Source: Paracoccaceae bacterium
GTDB lineage: Bacteria > Pseudomonadota > Alphaproteobacteria > Rhizobiales > Stappiaceae
NCBI GenBank assembly: GCA_002709505.1
Contig: PARB01000025.1
Span: 1 to 61,658, forward strand
Direction: 5' to 3'
DNA: 61,658 nucleotides
Shown: positions 50,371-57,931 of the stretch, piece by piece
Layout: each line of letters starts with the position of its first letter
Position numbering within the stretch: the first letter of the stretch is position 1
The notes under the pieces: generated by a model
Database searches by the model: none
What the model saw: only the letters and a program-made list of their open reading frames with translations
Told to the model about the DNA's origin: nothing
Translations under genes and position numbers: made by a program

Positions 50371-51693
50371 ATGGCGAAGATCACCAAGCGGGTCGTCGAT
50401 ACGGCCGAAACAGGCACCAAAGACTACGTCATTTGGGATGATGAACTCCCTGGGTTTGGTCTGCGCGTCTTCGCATCCGGAAAGCGCAGCTATGTGATTC
50501 AGTATCGATCAAGAGGACGTTCGCGTCGCTATACGATAGGCCTCCATGGCATATGGACCCCAGAGACCGCGCGTCGTGAAGCGAAAGCGCAACTTGGCCG
50601 AGTCGCTCATGGTAATGACCCCGCAGAGGAACGAGAAAAAGATCAGAAAGCGCTGACCATAAAGCAGCTCTGCGAGCAATATATAACCGACATGGAAGCC
50701 GGCCTCATCCTGGGGAAAGGCGGCCGGCCGAAGAAGGACACTACCATCGCCACCGATGTCGGCCGTATCCGCAGGCACATCATTCCTCTTCTTGGGACAC
50801 GACGTGTGCGGGACATCACAAAGCCGGACATGAACAACCTGATGAAAGACATCATTGCCGGTAAGACGCGCGTGACCATGAAAACCGAAAAGCTCCGCGG
50901 CAAGGCCATCGTTCGCGGCGGCCGTGGCACCGCGATCCGGACCATGGGCCTGCTCGGTGGCATCTTCTCTTTTGCCGTCGAGGCTGGCGTGATCGAGCAC
51001 AACCCGACGCATGGTCTCCGCAAACCGAAATATCAGGTCCGCGACCGCCGGCTCAGCGAAGCCGAGTATCGGGTTCTAGGCGGCATTCTTCGCGAGGCGC
51101 AGGAGAGCGACCACTGCCGCCTACACGCCGATATCCTCAGGCTGATCGCGCTGACTGGCTGCCGTCGCGGAGAAATCATAAATCTCAAATGGAGCGAGGT
51201 CGATCTTGAGGGTAGCTGCCTGCGGCTGATCGATAGCAAGGAGGGATCTTCCGTTCGTCCTGTCGGATTGCCTGTTGTCGAGTATCTCGAAGACGAACGA
51301 AAGCGGCGGGCAGGCACGTATGTCTTCCCCGGCAAGGGCTTGGACAACGCCGTCGGGAACTTCCCACAGAGTTGGAAGAAAATGTTCAAGGACACGCCGC
51401 TTTGGGACGTGACCCCTCACGTTTTGCGGCACAGCTTCGCGAGTATCGCGAACGATTTGGGGTTCACTGAGATCACGATCGCCGCCCTAATTGGTCACGC
51501 CAAAGGATCTGTAACCAGCAAGTATGTTCACACGCTAGACTCCACTCTGATCATGGCGGCTGACACCGTGTCCGGTTACGTGGCGGCGCTGCTCGAAGGC
51601 GTCGAATTCAGGCGGAGCACATACACATTGGACCGGCAGTCAAGGCAAGGTGCGATCGATAGCGTGCTCAGCAGGGCAAAGGATTCTAGATAA
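50371..51693 (+). CDS. Tyrosine recombinase/integrase (DUF4102-type N-terminus)
   Basis: The 440-residue phage-type integrase has an N-terminal arm-binding DUF4102-like domain (about 10-95, with LPGFGLRVFASGKRSYVIQY), a core-binding SAM-like domain and a C-terminal catalytic domain. Catalytic residues are visible: Arg in TGCRRGEI, His-x-x-Arg in HVLRHSFA, His in LIGHAKG and Tyr in TSKYVH. GGCAGGGA precedes the ATG. Its place next to the truncated tRNA-Arg identifies it as the enzyme that inserted the island. Confidence 0.95.
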   Translation: MAKITKRVVDTAETGTKDYVIWDDELPGFGLRVFASGKRSYVIQYRSRGRSRRYTIGLHGIWTPETARREAKAQLGRVAHGNDPAEEREKDQKALTIKQLCEQYITDMEAGLILGKGGRPKKDTTIATDVGRIRRHIIPLLGTRRVRDITKPDMNNLMKDIIAGKTRVTMKTEKLRGKAIVRGGRGTAIRTMGLLGGIFSFAVEAGVIEHNPTHGLRKPKYQVRDRRLSEAEYRVLGGILREAQESDHCRLHADILRLIALTGCRRGEIINLKWSEVDLEGSCLRLIDSKEGSSVRPVGLPVVEYLEDERKRRAGTYVFPGKGLDNAVGNFPQSWKKMFKDTPLWDVTPHVLRHSFASIANDLGFTEITIAALIGHAKGSVTSKYVHTLDSTLIMAADTVSGYVAALLEGVEFRRSTYTLDRQSRQGAIDSVLSRAKDSR

Positions 51694-51732
51694 GAGCCTG
51701 CTTGAGAGAGGAGCCGGAGTCTTTACTGAGAA

Positions 51733-51779
51733 GAACGGGCATGATACCCGTTCTCTAATCAAGATCGGGTATCATGCCC
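51733..51779. promoter_or_regulatory. Paired operators upstream of the MerR-like gene
   Basis: GGGCATGATACCCG (51737-51750) and its exact reverse complement (51766-51779) are separated by 15 bases. The left copy extends to GAACGGG-N7-CCCGTTC (51733-51753), itself a palindrome. The pair lies 20 bases before the ribosome site of the MerR-like gene, so autoregulation is likely. Confidence 0.6.
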
Positions 51780-51819
51780 ATTCTCGGGGAGGGTCCCACT
51801 GCGATACGTCCCGACACAA

Positions 51820-52317
51820 GTGGCGTCCGAACTAACTGGCCTTTCGACGGATAAACTTCGCGAGTGGACCAGTAGGCGTGCGCTGATACCAGCCGATGTC
51901 CGACCAAAGAAGAAGGGTTCCCCTGCCAAATTCACTTGGCAGACGATTCTAGTGTTGAGAATTGCGGTGCTTCTGCGTGAGAGATTCCATCTTGAACTGC
52001 AAGCGCACAGAACGTCGTTCATCAATTTGCGGTCGGATCTGCGAAAGCGATCCTTCATTACTTTGTGGGGACATCGGGTGGCTATGACCCCGGACCAATG
52101 GATGATCCTCGATGAGGAAGCCCCCATAGCACAAGATGATGCGCTACTGATCCGCCTTGACCCACACTTGCACGTGCTGCGAACTGGATTTGCGCTCCCT
52201 GATGTCACCGCAGGCCGCGGACAACTCGACCTCTTTTCTCTGCCGAACCTGCACCGCGCTGACGGCTCGAAAGCACCAGCCAAAGCAGCTGAATCTGACC
52301 GGAGGCGTTCTGCATGA
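51820..52317 (+). CDS. MerR-like HTH regulator of the island
   Basis: The 165-residue protein begins with a MerR-type HTH (ELTGLSTDKLREWTSRRALI) and has a hydrophobic helix and a C-terminal part without known domain. GTG 51820 is the first standard start, but the frame continues upstream through RYVPTQ, which would complete the HTH, to a CTG at 51799 with GGGGAGGG just before it. The true start may therefore be CTG 51799. It precedes the methyltransferase gene by 103 bases and probably regulates the restriction-modification genes. Confidence 0.75.
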   Translation: MASELTGLSTDKLREWTSRRALIPADVRPKKKGSPAKFTWQTILVLRIAVLLRERFHLELQAHRTSFINLRSDLRKRSFITLWGHRVAMTPDQWMILDEEAPIAQDDALLIRLDPHLHVLRTGFALPDVTAGRGQLDLFSLPNLHRADGSKAPAKAAESDRRRSA

Positions 52318-52420
52318 GGGCTGGCGGAAATCTGACAAAGTCCATTTGGCAAACTCCTTTGTTAAACTTGTTTGTTCCTGTTATGTTCTCGCTTGGCGAG
52401 ACTTTGGATGAGCAATAGCT

Positions 52421-55400
52421 ATGAGCGCGGAATCGATGCAGAATTGGCTGGAGAGGCTCGGCTACAATGCTGAACCTGCCGTCTTGCATCGTCGCGGCGA
52501 TGACGTTCCCGAAACTCATCCATATGCACTTGAACTCAAGACCCTCCTGAGACCGGAAGGCCCAATACGTGCTCACGCAGTCTTTGACGTGGAGGGGGTG
52601 CCTACAGTCGTGTTCGTAGGAGAGGATGGAGATTCTCTTTCGTCTCAAGCGCTCGACGAAATCCGCAAACGTGTTTGGAATCAAAATCTTGCTACTATAG
52701 TTATTGAAATCAAAGGCGACACAGCCCTAGCTGTGCCTGCCCGAAAGCTGCGTAACGCAGGCCAACAGCTTATCCTTGATGACGCCCGACCGGACGGTCC
52801 TTTCTCTGCGCTCGACATAGCCTCTGCCAATGTCTCCCGGCGCGTTCCCAACTGGTTCGATGTAAAGGCGCGAGTCGACCGAAAGTTGCTCGCGAACCTC
52901 TCCGTTGTCGTCTCACAGCTTGCCGATCAGGGACTCTCGGGAGCATCGAAGGATCACGATCGCCGTCATCTGGCCGAGCTGCTTATGGGCCAGATTCTGT
53001 TCGTCTCCTATTTGGAACATCGCGAGATAGTCGGCGCCACTTACCGCGATCGCCGCCAAGTCTCTCAACTCCATCATCTGATCGCCGAGAAAGATCGGGC
53101 TGGACTCAGAACACTGATTGACGCGCTTCGATCGGATTTCAATGGCGACTTCATGGGAGATGATCGCCACGATCCCTGGACCAAACTCACGGATGACGGC
53201 TTCAACCTGATCAATCGCTTTCTACAGCGCACTGATATGCGAACCGGCCAAGGTGATTTTTGGAACTACGATTTCAGCTATATTCCGGTCGAGTTACTTT
53301 CTGGTCTCTACGAGTCTTTCTTATCGGATGAACAGCAGGCTAAGGACGGCGCGTATTACACGCCACGTCACCTTGCTATGCTCGCGGTCGACCAGGCGTT
53401 CACGAATTCATCCGACCCGCTCTCTGAAACGATTTTTGACGGTGCATGCGGCTCCGGCATACTCCTAACCACGGCCTATCGTCGGCTGATCGCACTGTCA
53501 GAAGCACGCGAAGGGCGTCAACTGAGTTTCCGCGAACGCGCAGACCTGCTCCGAGGTCGTATTTTTGGCGGCGACATCAATTTTATGGCCTGCCGTGTCA
53601 CAGCGTTCAGTCTCTATTTGTCGCTCCTGGAAGGCCTAAATCCTGCCGACATCATGGAGGCGCAGGAACGAGAGGGGACGAAACTGCCGTCATTGAACGG
53701 CTCAAACCTTACCTATGGTGAGGACGCAGCAGACTTTTTCCGCGATGATCATGCTTTCAGCGGTAAGCGCTTCTCGCTCATTATCTCGAATCCGCCATGG
53801 GCCGAACCTGAAGGCTCCTCTAAGACGAGCGCAGACGCTTGGGCAGAACGTGCCGAAGCTCCATTTGTGCGCCGCCAGATAGCCGGCGCGTATGCGTTGC
53901 GCGCGATAGACTTTCTGCAGGCGGGGGGACAAATCTGTCTCATCTTGCCAATTGGGCAGTTTCTCGGACCGTCCAGTGCGGGGTTCGTTTCGCATCTGCT
54001 AGAACAGTATCAGCCGTCACGATTGATCAATTTTGGTGATCTCCAGGGGCTTCTTTTCCCTACTGCAGAGAATACCTGTCATGTCTTCCTTGGCATTGTA
54101 CGGCCAGAACGGCTTCCGAGCAGAATCCCCTTCGATGAGACTTTCGAATACTGCGTGCCTAAAGCAGATATGAGTCTTGCTCTTGGCCGGCTGACAATGC
54201 AGTCCGCCGATAAACATCATCTTCAAACGCGCTCAGTGGCGGAAGACCCCCAACTTCTCGTGACTATGATGTGGGGCGATGCAAACGACCTTTCAATTTG
54301 GGCGCGTCTGTCCGCACACGGCACATTTTCTGATTTCTGGCGCGGACCTCACGAATATCGTCGCTGGATATACCGAAAGGGGATTCATCTGAACGACAGG
54401 AGTCGCGAGCCGGTCAACGCCGGACCGCTCCGCGACAAGCCGTTTATACCGATAGCTGCGCTGAGCGCTGGTTCACCTGTCTTGCACTCAGACTTACTTA
54501 CATCGTGGCCAAAGGGCCAGGATACTGTTGTCGGTCTAAACGAGTCGGTGCTGAGTGTATTCGATGGCCCGCGCGTCTTGTTCCCGGATGGGTTTTCTAG
54601 GGAGCAGTTAAATGTCCGAGCGGTCTACTATGATGGACCCGCAGCTTTCACCCACAGCATCGGCGTGATCTCCGGACCGAAGGAGGACGCTGAACTTCTC
54701 AGCTTCGTTGCCGTATATCTACGCTCAAGTCTTGCGCGCTACTTCCTGATGATGCGTGGCTGGAAGATGCTGTGCGAACGCAATGGTGTTCACCTCAAGG
54801 ATGTCGAGGCGTTTCCGTTCTTTATGCCGGAGAATGCTCCCGACGGGGCAGTTGCAGCCGAAGCGCTGTCGAGCGTCTCTCGCCATGTGTCCGAAATCAC
54901 CGAACTCCCTGAACTTGAACAAAGCGCGCGCTATGAAGAATTGAGGCCAGAGCTGGATCGGGCAGTGTTTTCCTATTTTGGCCTTGGCTCCGAGGAGCAG
55001 AAGCTTGTCCGTGAAACAGTCGATGTTTTCATGCCGTCCATCCGACCACGTGGTTTCAAGAGCCTCGACACACCAGCACAGCACACCGCTCAGCGCAGTG
55101 ACTTCAAGACTTACGCTCGTGCACTTGCAACATCACTTACGGATTGGCGAACCAAAACGCATGGCAAGGGACGCTTCCACGTCGATGTGGTAACCAGCGA
55201 TCCTAGGCGAGCTGGTCCATCTGGAATCGTTCGCATCTCATACAAAGAGAAGCCTACCTCGGCGCCCGTCGTGGAGACGCAAGTAAGCGATGCGCTTGTC
55301 CTGCAAACACTCGAGCAATTGCGCATTTCAGGTCTGAGAGCCATTCCTCTAGGAGATTCCCTGACGCTGGTCCCGGATGCCCATATCTGGATCGATCAAT

Positions 55401-55528
55401 CGCTTTACCTCGTGCGACCGCTTACCAAACGCAACTGGACCATAAGGCAAGCACTCCGTGATGCTGAACAAATTGTAAGAACGGTACAAGCCCGCGCTGC
55501 ATCCGGAAAACGGGGAGTGTCCGCGTGA
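52421..55528 (+). CDS. N6-adenine DNA methyltransferase (Eco57I-like), restriction-modification
   Basis: The 1035-residue protein has a helical N-terminal region, then the gamma-class N6-adenine methyltransferase core: DGAYYTPRHLA (309-319), the SAM-binding motif I DGACGSG (340-346), GGDINFMACR, and the catalytic NPPW (457-460). About 450 residues follow, probably containing the target recognition region. The arrangement resembles type IIG enzymes, but no clear nuclease motif is seen in its N-terminus. The next gene overlaps it by four bases and supplies a nuclease-like fold. Confidence 0.9.
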   Translation: MSAESMQNWLERLGYNAEPAVLHRRGDDVPETHPYALELKTLLRPEGPIRAHAVFDVEGVPTVVFVGEDGDSLSSQALDEIRKRVWNQNLATIVIEIKGDTALAVPARKLRNAGQQLILDDARPDGPFSALDIASANVSRRVPNWFDVKARVDRKLLANLSVVVSQLADQGLSGASKDHDRRHLAELLMGQILFVSYLEHREIVGATYRDRRQVSQLHHLIAEKDRAGLRTLIDALRSDFNGDFMGDDRHDPWTKLTDDGFNLINRFLQRTDMRTGQGDFWNYDFSYIPVELLSGLYESFLSDEQQAKDGAYYTPRHLAMLAVDQAFTNSSDPLSETIFDGACGSGILLTTAYRRLIALSEAREGRQLSFRERADLLRGRIFGGDINFMACRVTAFSLYLSLLEGLNPADIMEAQEREGTKLPSLNGSNLTYGEDAADFFRDDHAFSGKRFSLIISNPPWAEPEGSSKTSADAWAERAEAPFVRRQIAGAYALRAIDFLQAGGQICLILPIGQFLGPSSAGFVSHLLEQYQPSRLINFGDLQGLLFPTAENTCHVFLGIVRPERLPSRIPFDETFEYCVPKADMSLALGRLTMQSADKHHLQTRSVAEDPQLLVTMMWGDANDLSIWARLSAHGTFSDFWRGPHEYRRWIYRKGIHLNDRSREPVNAGPLRDKPFIPIAALSAGSPVLHSDLLTSWPKGQDTVVGLNESVLSVFDGPRVLFPDGFSREQLNVRAVYYDGPAAFTHSIGVISGPKEDAELLSFVAVYLRSSLARYFLMMRGWKMLCERNGVHLKDVEAFPFFMPENAPDGAVAAEALSSVSRHVSEITELPELEQSARYEELRPELDRAVFSYFGLGSEEQKLVRETVDVFMPSIRPRGFKSLDTPAQHTAQRSDFKTYARALATSLTDWRTKTHGKGRFHVDVVTSDPRRAGPSGIVRISYKEKPTSAPVVETQVSDALVLQTLEQLRISGLRAIPLGDSLTLVPDAHIWIDQSLYLVRPLTKRNWTIRQALRDAEQIVRTVQARAASGKRGVSA

Positions 55529-56238
55529 CAGCAGCTGACGATTGGTTCGCGGCATTCCCCATTCAGCCAGCGACCGAAGCCGTTGAAGCGCTTTGCCAAG
55601 CATGGACCGAGTTGGCTGAACGGCCGCGGCCTGACTTCAACCCCAAAACTAATGAAGCAGCGCTAACGAAGCGACTTAAGGTCTACATAGAAAATTACAC
55701 CGCACGGGAGCGTGGCCTACTCGGCATGTGGGCCGCTGAGGATATCATTGGCGAGATAGATCCTGCGACGGGCGCAATGATCGAAGAACGCCGAACCGAT
55801 ATTGTCTATGGCTGGAACGATTCCACCCAGGATCTAAAGTTCGTCTTCGAATTTAAGCGCCTAGGAAGGCAGAAACGACACCGAGACCACTATCTACGCG
55901 AAAATGGCTTGGCTCGTTTTGTCACTGGAATTTATAGTCGGCGTCAAGCAGTTGCTGCCATGGTCGGTGTTCTTCTTGATCCCGAGCCGGATGTAGTTCC
56001 CCCCATTCGGGAAATGCTGAGTCAGGAAGAAATGGTCGCCGAACTCAAGCTCCGGCCTGCTGCGGACGGCTTAGCCGTTATCCAACCATCCGCTTTGTTT
56101 AGCGCCGCCGACTTCGACACAGAGCATGAGAGAGACCCCACCTTGGCGCCCTCTCATGGCCACATACGTGTTGCCCATTTCTTTCTGCCGTTCGGGTATC
56201 CGACGACGACGAAAAAGCCGAAAGGTCCAAAAGTATAA
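55525..56238 (+). CDS. PD-(D/E)xK nuclease-like protein, partner of the methyltransferase
   Basis: I recognise no named family for this 237-residue protein, but its layout matches a PD-(D/E)xK nuclease: Glu44 in NEAALTKRL, Asp92 in RRTDIVYG and Glu109-Phe-Lys111 in FVFEFKRL, followed by a helix-rich stretch. It starts with GTG overlapping the methyltransferase stop (GTGA), so the two are co-translated. It is the likely cleavage subunit of this restriction-modification system. The nuclease call rests on the motif spacing alone. Confidence 0.7.
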   Translation: MTAADDWFAAFPIQPATEAVEALCQAWTELAERPRPDFNPKTNEAALTKRLKVYIENYTARERGLLGMWAAEDIIGEIDPATGAMIEERRTDIVYGWNDSTQDLKFVFEFKRLGRQKRHRDHYLRENGLARFVTGIYSRRQAVAAMVGVLLDPEPDVVPPIREMLSQEEMVAELKLRPAADGLAVIQPSALFSAADFDTEHERDPTLAPSHGHIRVAHFFLPFGYPTTTKKPKGPKV

Positions 56239-56285
56239 CAACAAGGGACCGAGGATGGGGAGCGGGCCGACGGTAATGGACATTT

Positions 56286-56334
56286 TGTAGGCTTCGTGCT
56301 ACATAATCTGCAAATCTGTAGCGCGAAGGCTTCA
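56286..56334. promoter_or_regulatory. Inverted pair of 18-bp operator-like sites before the hipB-like gene
   Basis: Site 1, TGTAGGCTTCGTGCTACA (56286-56303), and site 2 (56317-56334) match at 15 of 18 positions when one is reversed. Their centres are 31 bases apart, about three helical turns. Site 2 ends five bases before the ATG and includes the GAAGG ribosome site. This is a typical autoregulatory layout for HipB-type antitoxins. Confidence 0.7.
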
Positions 56335-56338
56335 AATT

Positions 56339-56674
56339 ATGCCGACTCCACACCATCCCTCTGTTGCCGTGCGACGCACGCTCCGCAAGTTGGGGTCAGA
56401 CATCCGCGACGCACGACGTCGACGCAAACTGCCCATGGCGGTCGTGGCAGAACGCGCCTTCACGTCCCGCTCGACCCTTCAGAAGATCGAGGCAGGCGAC
56501 TCGAATGTCGGAATCGGGATTTACGCCTCTGTCCTGCAAGCTCTCGGCCTGCTGGATGGCCTTGGCGGCATCGCTGACATCAGCCGTGATGAAGTAGGTC
56601 AGTCTCTCGCAAGCGCAAACCTACCCCGACGGGTTCACCTCAAAAACAAGTCAGGGCGGTCCTCCCGTGAGTGA
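56339..56674 (+). CDS. HipB-like XRE antitoxin/regulator
   Basis: The 111-residue protein has an XRE HTH (about 15-75, with MAVVAERAFTSRSTLQKIEA, then GDSNVGIGIYASVLQALGLL) and a short basic tail. It overlaps the HipA-like gene by eight bases. As in HipBA modules it probably neutralises the kinase and represses the operon through the paired sites upstream. Confidence 0.88.
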   Translation: MPTPHHPSVAVRRTLRKLGSDIRDARRRRKLPMAVVAERAFTSRSTLQKIEAGDSNVGIGIYASVLQALGLLDGLGGIADISRDEVGQSLASANLPRRVHLKNKSGRSSRE

Positions 56675-57914
56675 TATAGAAGTTCATATCGATCTTCATG
56701 GACAAACCCGACCGATCGGGATCGCCCACGCCAACTTGGTTCGCGGGAACGAAACCGTTGTGTTCGAATATATCGAGGACTGGCTCAATGACCCTGAGCG
56801 CTTCTCAATCGAGCCCGCCCTCGCATTGACACGCGGCGGCTTTGCACCACCGCAAGGCCAAGCCATTTTCGGATCACTCGGTGACTCAGCCCCGGATACC
56901 TGGGGGCGTCGCTTGATGCAGCGTGCGGAGCGTCGCCTCGCTGACCGCGAAGGCAGACAGGTCCACACACTTACGGAAACCGATTACTTGCTCGGCGTAG
57001 CTGATGAGACCCGCCTGGGTGCACTGCGCTTTCGACGCGTGGGCGAAGAAGAGTTCCAAGCTCCCATTCGGGCGGGCGTTCCAGCCGTCATCGAACTCGG
57101 CCGCTTGCTACAGGTCACCGAACGCATCCTACGAGACGAGGAGACCGATGAGGACCTGCAACTAATCTTTGCGCCAGGATCTTCACTCGGAGGAGCGCGC
57201 CCCAAGGCGTCGATCATCGACCAACATGGTCATCTATCCATCGCGAAGTTTCCGAAAGAAACGGATGAATACAGCATGGAGACCTGGGAGGAGATCGCGC
57301 TTCGGCTTGCCGAACGTGCCGGGATCAACACCCCCAGTCACGAACTCGTCGAGGTCGCCGGTAAGGCCGTGCTCCTTTCGAGGCGTTTTGACAGGGAGGG
57401 CAACAAACGAATTCCGTTCCTTTCCGCTATGTCTATGACCGGTTCGAGAGATGGGGAACGCGGTAGTTACCCTGAGATCGTCGACGCTTTGGGAGGGCAA
57501 GGCGCGCAGGCAAAGACGGATGCCGCTGAGCTCTACAGGCGCGTTGCTTTCAGTGTTCTGATCTCCAACGTGGACGACCATCTCCGTAATCATGGGTTCC
57601 TATGGGCAGGAAGGGAGGGCTGGACACTCTCGCCGGCTTACGACTTGAATCCAACGCCAGTCGATCTCAAGGCCCGCGTCCTGACGACCAATATCGACCT
57701 CGATGAAGGTACGTGTTCGGTCGAGCTGCTCGAAGGTGCTTCAGAATATTTTGGCCTCGGGATTAAAGCTGCACGCCTGATTATCAAGGAAGTAGCTGCA
57801 GCGACTTCTACTTGGCGGGAAACGGCAAAAGAACTCGGTGCGCGCCCTGCCGAGATCAATCGGATGGCTAGTGCTTTTGAACATGATGATCAAAACAAGG
57901 CCCTCAAGCTCTGA
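56667..57914 (+). CDS. HipA-like serine/threonine kinase toxin
   Basis: The 415-residue protein is of normal HipA length. It has an N-terminal HipA domain (FGSLGDSAPDTWGRRL), the nucleotide loop GSSLGGARPKA, the catalytic loop SNVDDHLRNHGF (Asp303 and Asn308) and the metal-binding YDLNP. E. coli HipA phosphorylates GltX; the target here is unknown. It starts with GTG 56667, inside the end of the hipB-like gene. Only 17 bases separate its stop from the OLD-family gene. Confidence 0.9.
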   Translation: MSDIEVHIDLHGQTRPIGIAHANLVRGNETVVFEYIEDWLNDPERFSIEPALALTRGGFAPPQGQAIFGSLGDSAPDTWGRRLMQRAERRLADREGRQVHTLTETDYLLGVADETRLGALRFRRVGEEEFQAPIRAGVPAVIELGRLLQVTERILRDEETDEDLQLIFAPGSSLGGARPKASIIDQHGHLSIAKFPKETDEYSMETWEEIALRLAERAGINTPSHELVEVAGKAVLLSRRFDREGNKRIPFLSAMSMTGSRDGERGSYPEIVDALGGQGAQAKTDAAELYRRVAFSVLISNVDDHLRNHGFLWAGREGWTLSPAYDLNPTPVDLKARVLTTNIDLDEGTCSVELLEGASEYFGLGIKAARLIIKEVAAATSTWRETAKELGARPAEINRMASAFEHDDQNKALKL

Positions 57915-57931
57915 AGGGGAGGAGCCAACCA

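Noticed and set aside
52157..52411. Cysteine-rich 84-codon frame overlapping the end of the MerR-like gene
   Set aside because: It overlaps a well-supported gene in another frame, has no ribosome site and the cysteines show no zinc-finger spacing that persists.
52421..55528. BREX PglX or DISARM methyltransferase
   Set aside because: No BREX or DISARM partner genes (pglZ, brxL, drmABC) are adjacent; the partner is a small nuclease-like protein.
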